A stretch of DNA of 11,395 bases from a bacterium (GCA_020050895.1 JAGVJW010000237.1:1-11395), one strand, 5' to 3'; counted from the stretch's first letter, positions 1 through 6,799 are shown. Numbers and translations are program-made. The notes: generated by a model from the sequence alone, not told the origin.

Positions 1-270
1 CAGGCGGCTAAGGCGCAGAAACAAATTGCACAGTCGTTTAGCGGTGTGGGGAGTGACGCCTTTTCTAAGTTTGACAAATATGAAGGTAAGATTGAAAAAC
101 TCGAATCGGAAGCAGAAGCATTTGAGCAAATCGCAGGTGAGAACACGAGTTTAGATACCGAGTTTAACCAACTATCTTCCGGAGCGCAGGTTGAAGCTGA
201 GCTGCTTGCAATGAAGAAACAAATGGGCTTGCTAACAGAAGGCGAAGCCGGTAATAAGGGGGATACATGA
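1..270 (+). CDS. PspA/IM30 (ESCRT-III-like) family protein, C-terminal part
   Basis: The reading frame is open at the left edge and ends in TGA, so only the last 89 residues are visible. The fragment is highly charged and helical. It starts with a KAQKQIAQSFSGVGSD-type stretch, followed by FDKYEGKIEKLESEAEA, then an acidic linker and a final amphipathic helix (residues about 66-82, EAELLAMKKQMGLL). This is the usual ending of PspA/IM30/Vipp1 proteins, which are coiled-coil proteins that polymerise on the inner face of the cytoplasmic membrane and protect it under envelope stress. The family assignment is firm; which subfamily it belongs to cannot be told without the N-terminus. The next gene starts inside its stop codon (ATGA), so the two are translationally coupled. 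The true start lies outside the window. Confidence 0.88.
   Translation, partial: QAAKAQKQIAQSFSGVGSDAFSKFDKYEGKIEKLESEAEAFEQIAGENTSLDTEFNQLSSGAQVEAELLAMKKQMGLLTEGEAGNKGDT
256..263 (+). promoter_or_regulatory. Strong ribosome binding site for the YbjN-type gene
   Basis: The sequence AAGGGGGA ends 3 bases before the ATG at 267 and lies inside the end of the pspA-like gene. It is the clearest Shine-Dalgarno sequence in the window; the other genes have weak or no such motif. It supports the ATG at 267 as the true start despite the 4-base overlap. Confidence 0.7.
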
Positions 271-695
271 CTTCGGAATTATTGATTAACGCTACGCGGG
301 AACGTGTTGCAGCAGTACTGAAGGCGAAGTTTCCAAATTTTATCGACTTTGGCGACGGTTCATTTGCCGTACCCCATGGCTCGTCGAGTGTAGCGGTTCT
401 CGTTAGGTCTTATACGGAAACCGATACGATGGTTGAACTAATTGCTCAGATTGTCAGCGGCGCCAACGTAACACCAGATGTAATGCACTGGCTACTACGC
501 AAGAATGCCGAACTGCACTTTGGCGCCTTTGGGTTGCTGTTTGATAATACAATCGTCTACACCTATTCCATCCCGGGTGTACATTTGGATTCAGAGGAAT
601 TGGAATCCGCCATTACATCGGTTGCAGTAATCGCCGATCACTATGACGATGAAATAGTGAATATGGCAGGGGGCAAGCGAGCTTCGGATTTATAA
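267..695 (+). CDS. YbjN-domain (type III secretion chaperone-like fold) protein
   Basis: This is a small, soluble, acidic protein of 142 residues with no signal peptide or membrane segment. Its layout matches the YbjN family: an N-terminal helix, a strand ending in a GSFAVPHGSS turn, a hydrophobic strand (VAVLVRSY), the helix DVMHWLLRKNAELHFGAFGL (71-90), a strand with IVYTYSIPG, and a final helix with EELESAITSVAVIADHYDDE (110-129). The FGAFGL and ADxYDDEI elements resemble the YbjN-type proteins of actinobacteria and cyanobacteria. Such domains are thought to act as peptide-binding chaperones, but no reaction is known. The start overlaps the stop of the pspA-like gene by 4 bp and has a strong ribosome binding site, so a role linked to PspA is likely by inference. 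DUF2170 (YjfI) is a less likely alternative. Confidence 0.72.
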   Translation: MTSELLINATRERVAAVLKAKFPNFIDFGDGSFAVPHGSSSVAVLVRSYTETDTMVELIAQIVSGANVTPDVMHWLLRKNAELHFGAFGLLFDNTIVYTYSIPGVHLDSEELESAITSVAVIADHYDDEIVNMAGGKRASDL

Positions 696-720
696 TATTT
701 TGTGATAGTAAATATCGCTA
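696..720. other. Short convergent spacer between the YbjN-type gene and the OmpA-family gene
   Basis: Only 25 AT-rich bases separate the two converging stop codons. TAGTA at 706-710 can pair with TACTA at 719-723 across an 8-base loop, which is too weak to call a terminator. No clear intrinsic terminator is visible for either transcript, so they may read into each other. Confidence 0.4.
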
Positions 721-2652
721 CTAATTAGGCGTGTAAACCCGGACACGTATACTTCGATTCAGGAAACGGCCCTGCGGTGTGCTGTCGCTGAACCGTGATA
801 CGCCTTCGGCGACGTTGTTGCGCAATTGCGATGTGTTGATGGTAAAATCCGAGCCGGAGATCGACCTGATAAATTCCATCGTATTAGTGGCACGCATCTC
901 GGATAGCATGCGATTGCGTGCTTCACTGCCAAGGATATCAGTGCTTCCCAAAATATTAATTGTCGATCCTTGTGGTAATCTGCCAACGAGCTGTTGTAGT
1001 AAGTCCTTTACGTCGGCTGTAAGCTCAGAACTGTTGTAATCAAACCTGAGGATGGCTTCGAAATCATCTGTTTGGAGATCTATCTGACGTTGTGTTAGCG
1101 AACCGGTGCTGATCACCGTATCAAACGTGGTATACGCGCCACTTGAACTGAGTGCAAACTGCACATGAACGGTATCGCCTTCTCCTGGAATTGGTGCGCG
1201 AACCGGAACTACAAGGTTGACACGAGAACCTCGAATCGTTGTGTCGATAAATCGTGAAGCAACGTGGATCGATGCCGAATCGCGCATGGTCGGATCACCA
1301 CCAACCTGCACAGCGCCAAGCGTCATCTGTCCACGCAGTTCAGCGAATCGTTGTGTACTCACCCATTCTTGCAACGGTGCGTTGTGTACAATAAGATCGA
1401 CGCGACGATTTTCTTCTCTTCCGCCTTCGAGATCATTGTTAGAAACAACTTGTGGAAAGACATGTGCGCTTGTTTGGATTCGGTGTTCTTCGACTCCAAG
1501 TTTTATAAGAACGGAATGAACAGATTGCGTTCTCTTTTGAGCCAGAATAATTCCTTCGGGTTCTGCAGCCGGACCACTGGTAGCCCCTTCCAAAACAATC
1601 GTTGCCGCCGGGTTGCGCGCCATTATGTCGGCAATGCGCACTAAGACCCATGAGTGAGCCTCCACTGGATCCGAACCAGACTTCGAAGAATCTTTCGCGC
1701 GGCGGTAAGAGGGTGGAATTTCTGCAGAAGCGCTATCGAAAAACACAGCGTTAACGATTGGTTTGGTAGCATATAATTGATTGCCTGTAACGATTTCTCC
1801 CACAAACGCCGATGAAGTTGTTGCAATCGCCACTGGAGTGTATGCAATCAGGGGTGGTGGTGGAGGAACTGCAGGCGGCATGTCTTCGTGTAAGGCTGAC
1901 GAACCAATTGAATAACGAATCCCCACTTCGGCTCTGATACCCCACGTAGTCCACGATGCATCTGTTAACAAATTGGTGAAATACATGTCGAATGCCAGCG
2001 ACGGTACGATAGAGGTTTTTTGGTTCACCTTAATCAGCGTTTCAACTCCCGCCGAAAGCCCGTACAAGACCTTCGAGGTAGTTGTGTAGGATGCTTCCTT
2101 AATAGTTCGTTCCTGCGTTCGCTGACCGTTAGAAATAAATACTGCAGAATCGGGCGAAACAATTTCCTCACTTTGTTTAAAATTCGATGTAAGGGGCAGG
2201 GCAATACGCGGTCCGATTGACAATCCAAGAATGCGTTCGCTGTAATTCCCAATCAGTGCTATCCTAACGTCAGGCTGAAACTCCAGATATGAAAGAGTCG
2301 ATGCATGACTGACCGTCGTAGTCATCGTACCATCTTGCAGTGTAACTGTATCTCGGATTGGATAGGTATTCGTTCTGGTAAACGTTACACTTCTATCGGC
2401 GTAGCCAACGCCGATACCCATTCCTAACGTGTGCGAAAAGGGGATTTCAGCAATTGCATTGAAGATCGGTCCCAAACCAACACCCCTACCGTAGCCTCCG
2501 CAGTCAATGACGTCGCGTGTTGAAGAGAACGATGCGCTGTGGAATGTTGCAAGCACGCCGCCCTGAATTCTTGCGGCAAAAGACTCAGTATAGGTTTGAG
2601 CACGAACGTCGAACGATGTAAATAACAAGAGTAGGGATATTGTGAATCGCAT
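721..2652 (-). CDS. OmpA-family outer-membrane protein with two C-terminal OmpA-like domains
   Basis: This 643-residue protein starts with a signal peptide (cleavage likely after Ala18, DVRA|QT). Residues about 20-250 alternate polar and hydrophobic residues with many Gly/aromatic pairs, as in a small outer-membrane beta-barrel. A proline-rich hinge follows (259-267, with PPPPP). Residues about 295-425 form a first OmpA-like domain ending in REENRRVDL. Residues about 430-525 look like an all-beta linker. Residues about 530-640 form a second OmpA-like domain. The second keeps the peptidoglycan-binding Asp572 (GSTD) and Arg587 (LSEMRA). The first keeps Arg374 but has Ser359 where Asp is expected (GATS for GHTD). 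Its role is probably to tie the outer membrane to peptidoglycan. It is the last gene of the minus-strand run, 30 bp after the DUF5683 gene. The family call is firm; the barrel is inferred from pattern. Confidence 0.85.
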   Translation of the reverse strand: MRFTISLLLLFTSFDVRAQTYTESFAARIQGGVLATFHSASFSSTRDVIDCGGYGRGVGLGPIFNAIAEIPFSHTLGMGIGVGYADRSVTFTRTNTYPIRDTVTLQDGTMTTTVSHASTLSYLEFQPDVRIALIGNYSERILGLSIGPRIALPLTSNFKQSEEIVSPDSAVFISNGQRTQERTIKEASYTTTSKVLYGLSAGVETLIKVNQKTSIVPSLAFDMYFTNLLTDASWTTWGIRAEVGIRYSIGSSALHEDMPPAVPPPPPLIAYTPVAIATTSSAFVGEIVTGNQLYATKPIVNAVFFDSASAEIPPSYRRAKDSSKSGSDPVEAHSWVLVRIADIMARNPAATIVLEGATSGPAAEPEGIILAQKRTQSVHSVLIKLGVEEHRIQTSAHVFPQVVSNNDLEGGREENRRVDLIVHNAPLQEWVSTQRFAELRGQMTLGAVQVGGDPTMRDSASIHVASRFIDTTIRGSRVNLVVPVRAPIPGEGDTVHVQFALSSSGAYTTFDTVISTGSLTQRQIDLQTDDFEAILRFDYNSSELTADVKDLLQQLVGRLPQGSTINILGSTDILGSEARNRMLSEMRATNTMEFIRSISGSDFTINTSQLRNNVAEGVSRFSDSTPQGRFLNRSIRVRVYTPN

Positions 2653-2682
2653 GGAATATTATTAATCGCAAGGAATTGCAAC

Positions 2683-3204
2683 TTACAACTGGAGCCGAAA
2701 GTTCATTGCTAAGATTTGGGAACGTGTTGGGCCGAGATTAACCGACAGGTCGTCGTCAACATCGAATGAATACAGGTGAGCGCCAACGTATGCATCGACG
2801 GCTGCAAGTATGTAGGTAGTAGCGAACACAAATGCGGCCAGATCACGGTTATCCCGATATGCTTCTTTCTGACGGAATAATCTATCGATAACTGCCGGGT
2901 TCGCCTTTTCGGCAACAGCTTTTTCGTAAAGTACTGTTGTGTTGTTGAAGTCAGCGTTGTTGTTAAAAAATAATACTGCAGTAACGGCACATGTGCCTGT
3001 AAAAACTGGGATTTTCCAATACTGTTCGTTGTAAAACTGACCAAGTCCGGGAAGAGGGAGTGATAACAGTACTGCAGTTGTGGGATTCTTACTCTTTTGT
3101 TCCGCTTGCGTTAGCGAGTCAGTAGGCATGCGCGCAGGTATAGTATCCTGAGCATGGAGACAGATGCTGGACAAAAAGAATGCAGCAAAAATCAGCTGAC
3201 GCAT
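2683..3204 (-). CDS. DUF5683 family membrane protein
   Basis: This 173-residue protein has a signal peptide or N-terminal membrane helix (MRQLIFAAFFLSSICLHA, cleavage likely before Gln19). A Ser/Thr-rich segment follows, then the family's signature around residues 40-66: NPTTAVLLSLPLPGLGQFYN and QYWKIP, which leads into a hydrophobic helix (67-80). A second hydrophobic segment lies at about 121-141, and the C-terminus ends NFRLQL. Proteins of this type are common in Bacteroidota/Chlorobiota and have no established function. An upstream ATG at 3228 would add eight residues (MCRDRSCC) before the signal peptide, so I prefer the ATG at 3204, which gives a normal signal peptide and a 13-bp overlap with the end of ridA. 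The short overlap suggests translational coupling. Confidence 0.8.
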   Translation of the reverse strand: MRQLIFAAFFLSSICLHAQDTIPARMPTDSLTQAEQKSKNPTTAVLLSLPLPGLGQFYNEQYWKIPVFTGTCAVTAVLFFNNNADFNNTTVLYEKAVAEKANPAVIDRLFRQKEAYRDNRDLAAFVFATTYILAAVDAYVGAHLYSFDVDDDLSVNLGPTRSQILAMNFRLQL

Positions 3205-3572
3205 GCAACAACTTCGATCTCTACACAAGCCCCCTTGGGCAAACCCGAGACCTCGACCGTTGTGCGCGCCGGTTTGTGTGTACCAAGTGCGTGTGTATAT
3301 GCGATATTCATTGTGCCGAAGTCGTCCATCGACGTAAGATACACCGTCGTTTTCAATACATCGGACAACTGTAATCCGCGTGATGCAAGGATTATGCTAA
3401 TGTTGGCAAAGATCTGCCTGGTTTGCACTGCAGCGTCTCCACCAATAAAAGTGCCTTGAGCATCGAGAGCGATTTGACCGCTCAGGAATAATACATTCCC
3501 ATTGCAAACAGCTGCGTGCGAATACGGACCGATCGCCGGAGGCGCTCCATCCACATCAAACAAATCCACCAT
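3192..3572 (-). CDS. ridA: RidA/YjgF family enamine/imine deaminase
   Basis: This 126-residue protein is the normal length for the family. RidA trimers in the cytosol hydrolyse reactive enamines and imines released by PLP enzymes such as threonine dehydratase, giving the keto acid and ammonia. The hallmarks are present: GPYSHA (residues 15-20, with Tyr17), the strand LFLSGQIALD (29-38), the helix QTRQIFANI, DVLKTTVYLTSMDDF (71-85), PARTTVEVSGLPKGACVEIE (101-120) with Arg103 at the substrate-carboxylate position, and Glu118. The conserved residues suggest an active deaminase rather than a non-catalytic paralogue. It lies 26 bp downstream of the divIC-like gene, and its end overlaps the start of the DUF5683 gene. 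No functional link to its envelope neighbours is apparent. Confidence 0.92.
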   Translation of the reverse strand: MVDLFDVDGAPPAIGPYSHAAVCNGNVLFLSGQIALDAQGTFIGGDAAVQTRQIFANISIILASRGLQLSDVLKTTVYLTSMDDFGTMNIAYTHALGTHKPARTTVEVSGLPKGACVEIEVVACVS

Positions 3573-3598
3573 CTATCATGTCTCCAGCGTACGTTAAT

Positions 3599-3916
3599 CT
3601 ATTTCTGCTCGCGTTTGATAACAAACACCTTCTCCCCAAGACGAACGTATCCATATCGTTCGCGTGCCAGTCGCTCAATTTCGAGCGTGTCGTTTTGAAG
3701 TTTGACAATCTCTGCTCTCAACGAATCTTCTTCACGCTTCATATTCGATAGTGTTGATCGAAGTTGTGCAGCATCAGCCGCAATTGTTAAGCGTGAAAGA
3801 ATGCCATGGCTTGAAAAAATTACAAAGGCTAGAATTACTGCTGTAAGGATACCAATCACAATCACGCGCTTGCGCGTCATGAGCTTCTTCTGTGAAGCAG
3901 GTAATTCCTTAGCCAT
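3599..3916 (-). CDS. Septum formation initiator family protein (DivIC/FtsB-like)
   Basis: This is a single-pass membrane protein of 105 residues with a short basic cytoplasmic tail (MAKELPASQKKLMTRKR). The transmembrane helix spans about 17-35 (VIVIGILTAVILAFVIF). An extracytoplasmic coiled coil covers about 45-80, and the family's conserved motif follows: IERLARERYGYVRLGEKVFV (80-99). DivIC/FtsB proteins bind FtsL and FtsQ/DivIB and help activate septal peptidoglycan synthesis at the divisome. Size and domain order match the family throughout. The gene begins 12 bp after the stop of the upstream secreted-protein gene and no separate promoter is evident. FtsB and DivIC cannot be told apart from sequence alone here. 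Confidence 0.88.
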   Translation of the reverse strand: MAKELPASQKKLMTRKRVIVIGILTAVILAFVIFSSHGILSRLTIAADAAQLRSTLSNMKREEDSLRAEIVKLQNDTLEIERLARERYGYVRLGEKVFVIKREQK

Positions 3917-3928
3917 ACGGTCGACAGT

Positions 3929-5164
3929 TTAACGGATGATCATTCGACGAACCATTCGCCCATCAGCTAAAGTAAGAGTTACTCCCAACAAACCGTTTAT
4001 GCTTGGCTCCAACACGATGTTGCTTGCCCCTTGAGGAATATCTCTATCCTCCAACGTCGATGCTAGGAGATTGCAGATGTTTATGTGAACAGGAAGTGAT
4101 GGAGCGCTTTCTATCCGCAAGCCATCGGGAGTTGCAACAATTCGTATCTGTGCTAATTCAGGTTCGTGCTCTACGGATGTGAAATCGTTAAGATCAAATC
4201 GATAGATTCCGGAACTGTCATGATCAGCGAAAGCGTCGTGATCGTGATTCGTTACAGCCCATCCTGCATCGACTATCAGCGATTTCGGCAAGAAACCAGC
4301 AGGCCCTCCGGGAAAAGGGAAGGCGGATTCAACCCAAAGCGTATCCGATGTAGAGAGCCTGAACAATTGACTCTGTTCTCCTACTTGGGCGAAGGCAATG
4401 AGAACCGTCATATCTCCCGCCACTGCTGTTACCACGGGAACTCCCAAGCTAACGTCCCATTTCCCGACTTGCTTCCAGGTTGCGTTTGTGATGTCCAATT
4501 TTAATACACCAAAACTACTAGAGGCATAGACGGATCCACCGACGTCAACAAGCTCATATACTCCAACTCCGGGCGGAATATTTGTATCGGCCTTAATGTC
4601 CTGCCACGATTGGCCCTGATCTGTGCTAACCTTTCCACCCGTCCAAGTTAAGACCACCATGCCGTCTGCAACCGACACAAAATTAGATATCACAGTTGCT
4701 GCCACTTCAGAAACAGTAATTTCTGTTACGCCAGCAAGACCGACTTTCACAATTGCATTCGTGTTGGTGGCAAGCAGGTAATTGCTGCCATCGCTTCCAA
4801 CATCAACTACTAACCGATTACCAATGTCAATAGTATCGAACCGTGACCAATTAGTACCATCCTGCGTAAAGAAGCCATAAACACTGTCACCGGAATTTTG
4901 TTGCGTGAAAGCAAGCGCTGCATTCACAAAGGGGAAAGCAGTTACACCTCTTACAATTCCATCAACTTCACTTTCGAGCTGCCAGGATTCACCATGATTA
5001 TAAGACGAAGCCAAGGCAGAATCATACGCTACCAGAGTTGAAGTCGTTAAAGCAAGTTTTGGAATACTGCCAACATTTGGCCATGCGCTTTTAATCCATG
5101 GACGCTGACAGAAAGCACTGTTTGTTATAACAAAGAATGCGAGGAGCAGGGTAATTATTTGCAT
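3929..5164 (-). CDS. Secreted beta-propeller-like protein with degenerate T9SS sorting tail
   Basis: The protein has 411 residues and starts with a signal peptide (MQIITLLLAFFVITNSAFC, mature end probably Gln20). Residues about 30-330 contain repeated WxxxxS/D strands and Asp-box-like turns: SSYNHGESW (53-61), TQDGTNW (100-106) and STDQGQSW (180-187). These are typical of BNR/sialidase-like or photosystem II stability factor-like propellers; no sialidase catalytic set is evident, so an enzyme activity should not be assumed. Residues about 345-411 resemble a T9SS type A sorting domain, with a ...LADGRMVRRMIIR end, but lack the usual PNP motif at the domain start. If functional, the tail would send the protein across the outer membrane for surface attachment or release. 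It is the first gene of a tight run ending with the OmpA-family gene and resembles the gene at 5271-6521. Confidence 0.72.
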   Translation of the reverse strand: MQIITLLLAFFVITNSAFCQRPWIKSAWPNVGSIPKLALTTSTLVAYDSALASSYNHGESWQLESEVDGIVRGVTAFPFVNAALAFTQQNSGDSVYGFFTQDGTNWSRFDTIDIGNRLVVDVGSDGSNYLLATNTNAIVKVGLAGVTEITVSEVAATVISNFVSVADGMVVLTWTGGKVSTDQGQSWQDIKADTNIPPGVGVYELVDVGGSVYASSSFGVLKLDITNATWKQVGKWDVSLGVPVVTAVAGDMTVLIAFAQVGEQSQLFRLSTSDTLWVESAFPFPGGPAGFLPKSLIVDAGWAVTNHDHDAFADHDSSGIYRFDLNDFTSVEHEPELAQIRIVATPDGLRIESAPSLPVHINICNLLASTLEDRDIPQGASNIVLEPSINGLLGVTLTLADGRMVRRMIIR

Positions 5165-5181
5165 ACGTCTTCACTTAAAAG

Positions 5182-5193
5182 GATTGTACAATC
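5182..5193. other. 12-bp perfect palindrome upstream of a secreted-protein gene
   Basis: GATTGTACAATC reads the same on both strands and lies 18-29 bp before the start codon at 5164. It could be an operator half-site pair or part of a promoter, but no partner regulator is in the window. The half GATTGTAC also occurs upstream of the paralogous gene near 6560. A chance palindrome is possible. Confidence 0.3.
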
Positions 5194-5236
5194 TACAACC
5201 CTTCGAAGAACCAGACGATACAATGGTTTCGGTGGG

Positions 5237-5277
5237 GCGCGAGATCGACGGCTGAGGTCGGCCGCCGATCTTAGCGC
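5237..5277 (-). terminator. GC-rich hairpin enclosing the stop codon; possible terminator or mRNA end-stabiliser
   Basis: The arms 5243-5252 (GATCGACGGC) and 5261-5270 (GCCGCCGATC) pair at nine of ten positions with an 8-base loop. Outer GCGC arms at 5237-5240 and 5274-5277 extend the stem, leaving the TAA stop codon (5271-5273) in the internal bulge. On the minus strand the hairpin is followed by CCCCACCG and not by a T-run, so it is not a classical intrinsic terminator. It may slow exonucleases or attenuate read-through into the gene at 3929-5164. Confidence 0.4.
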
Positions 5278-6521
5278 TGAACCACTACCAGGCGGTTGAT
5301 GAACGTATCTTCTCCGGTAAGACGGAGAACATACGTACCTGGAGCCACGTCATCAACATTGATGTTAGCTTCACCGGAAACGATTTCCGAATGTACCATT
5401 CGGCCCTGAGTATCGGTAAGAGAAAGTGTCACCGATTTATACGATCCAGTTCGTACTATCATGAAGTTTGATGCAGGCTGAGGCATCACGTCGATGCTGT
5501 TCTGTTGTTCAACATCAATTGCCTCGACACCAGTCGGTGCATTGTGTCGTGCGTTATACACACCCACAAAGTTGATGTCGTCGTTCAGAACATACATAAA
5601 CAGTTTGTCTTCGTATACGGCAAGCTGGTGACTCCCTGCCTGATTGTTGCGAGGGAGACCATCTGAGTTGACAACAACCCATCTTGCGCCTGACGGCGAC
5701 CATCGGAGAACCGATGAATATCCGTCGAAGGTTTGAAATACAGCGAAGAGAACGTTATCGCGAGAAAGAAACGACACTGGCTTAGCAAGTAAGCTTGCCC
5801 ACGTTGGAATACCGTTATTACGGACCGTCCATGAGCGGGTAATTGGGTCGAACTCGGCTGCCCCAAACAGGCCTCCTCCCAAGATCTTACCTTGCACATT
5901 TTCCAGTTGGCGAAAGCCGCTACCGATCTCAACCGGAGCCACGCTGGAAAACCAAGTGATGCCATCATTTGCCGACCATGCCGTACCCTCTGTTCCGCAT
6001 GCCACCCACAAGCTCCCAACTACAGCAAGGTCGATCATACCCCCAATACTGCCTCCCACTCTACGGATCTGCCAGGTATATCCCCCGTCCTGACTGATGT
6101 GCACCCATCCTTCATCTGTGAAAGTGAAGTAGGTGTCGTTGTAGAGTTCAATATCTACTATACGCTCTTCATCCGACATCTCTAGCGTTGATATGTCATC
6201 CCAGCTTACTCCGCCATTGAAGGTAACCGATACTTGTGTGGTGCCACGTTCATTCGGGTTGGAGATAGCCAGAATTGCGCCCCTGTTAACACATGCTACC
6301 GCTAAACCATTCGGGAATCTGCTGCGTATATCGGTCCACGTTCGACCGTTATCCAAGCTGTGAAAGACAGCAGCATTATCATATAAAATCAAGCCTCCAC
6401 CCCGTGCAACCAGCCGCGCGTCCTTGGTCGTGGTTAGGGTCGATGCACGCTGCCACGTCTGTCCAGCCAATGAAAGGGTGGCTGAGACAAGTATGCCGAC
6501 TATGTAGATTGTACGTAGCAT
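5271..6521 (-). CDS. Secreted beta-propeller-like protein with T9SS type A sorting domain
   Basis: The 416-residue product begins with a signal peptide (MLRTIYIVGILVSATLSLAG, mature end probably Gln21). Four Asp-box-like turns lie at HSLDNGRTW (54-62), VTFNGGVSW (99-107), HISQDGGYTW (141-150) and AWSANDGITW (181-190). These mark a BNR/photosystem II stability factor-type propeller, probably a binding scaffold, since no catalytic set is visible. Residues about 342-416 form a convincing T9SS type A tail: SIDVMPQPASNFMIV, LTDTQGRMVHSEI, VAPGTYVLRLTGEDTFINRL, and a basic VVVQR end. This tail would direct the protein through the type IX machinery to the surface or medium. It is similar in plan and length to the next gene downstream, suggesting an old duplication. 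A hairpin follows its stop codon and a candidate promoter precedes it. Confidence 0.83.
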   Translation of the reverse strand: MLRTIYIVGILVSATLSLAGQTWQRASTLTTTKDARLVARGGGLILYDNAAVFHSLDNGRTWTDIRSRFPNGLAVACVNRGAILAISNPNERGTTQVSVTFNGGVSWDDISTLEMSDEERIVDIELYNDTYFTFTDEGWVHISQDGGYTWQIRRVGGSIGGMIDLAVVGSLWVACGTEGTAWSANDGITWFSSVAPVEIGSGFRQLENVQGKILGGGLFGAAEFDPITRSWTVRNNGIPTWASLLAKPVSFLSRDNVLFAVFQTFDGYSSVLRWSPSGARWVVVNSDGLPRNNQAGSHQLAVYEDKLFMYVLNDDINFVGVYNARHNAPTGVEAIDVEQQNSIDVMPQPASNFMIVRTGSYKSVTLSLTDTQGRMVHSEIVSGEANINVDDVAPGTYVLRLTGEDTFINRLVVVQR

Positions 6522-6546
6522 AATGCGTGTTCGTAGACCTGTACCG

Positions 6547-6577
6547 CAAATTTACTTACGTACAATCACGTAGTCAA
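6547..6577 (-). promoter_or_regulatory. Candidate Bacteroidota-type promoter for the T9SS protein gene
   Basis: On the minus strand TTG (6577-6575) is followed after 20 bases by TAAATTTG (6554-6547), an exact match to the TAnnTTTG -7 box with a TTG -33 box at normal spacing. Transcription would begin near 6540, leaving a leader of about 20 bases before the ATG at 6521. The match is by eye, and use of this consensus in this lineage is inferred. Confidence 0.5.
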
Positions 6578-6703
6578 GTACTATTTTCAATAATTTGACT
6601 AAACCGTTGATAATTATAGACCATAAATTTATAAAGCATTGCTAATTGTGGTATAAATTGGACTGATAGTATGTAAAAATACGTACGTACAACGATACAT
6701 GTT

Positions 6704-6799
6704 GCCGGGAGAAACGCCGGGAGAAACGCCGGGAGAATTGCCGGGAGAAACGCCGGGAGAAACGCCGGGAGAATTGCCGGGAGAAACGCCGGGAGAATT
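6704..6799. repeat. Eight perfect copies of a 12-bp tandem repeat in two variants
   Basis: The units are GCCGGGAGAAAC (A) and GCCGGGAGAATT (B), in the order A A B A A B A B, with no other substitution. The array therefore reads as a 36-bp AAB block copied twice plus a shorter AB block. It starts 33 bp beyond the gcvP stop codon on the minus strand. The unit contains no stop codon in any of the six frames. The lack of drift points to recent expansion by slippage or unequal exchange, or to active homogenisation. It has no spacers of the CRISPR kind. Confidence 0.95.

Noticed and set aside
779..1644. Several plus-strand open frames (86-126 codons) inside the OmpA-family gene
   Set aside because: They overlap each other and the convincing minus-strand gene; their translations are low in acidic residues and lack domain signatures.
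3205..3228. Upstream ATG at 3228 as start of the DUF5683 gene
   Set aside because: It would put MCRDRSCC before an otherwise normal signal peptide and deepen the overlap with ridA; the ATG at 3204 fits better.
4166..4504. 112-codon open frame on the plus strand
   Set aside because: It is antisense to the secreted propeller gene and shows no family features; the minus-strand gene has a signal peptide and repeat motifs.
5105..5164. Lipoprotein signal in the 411-residue secreted protein (Cys19)
   Set aside because: The residues before the Cys (SAF) do not fit a lipobox; a signal peptidase I site before Gln20 with a T9SS-like tail is more likely.
6704..6799. CRISPR array
   Set aside because: The units are 12 bp and directly adjacent with no spacers, and no cas gene is nearby.
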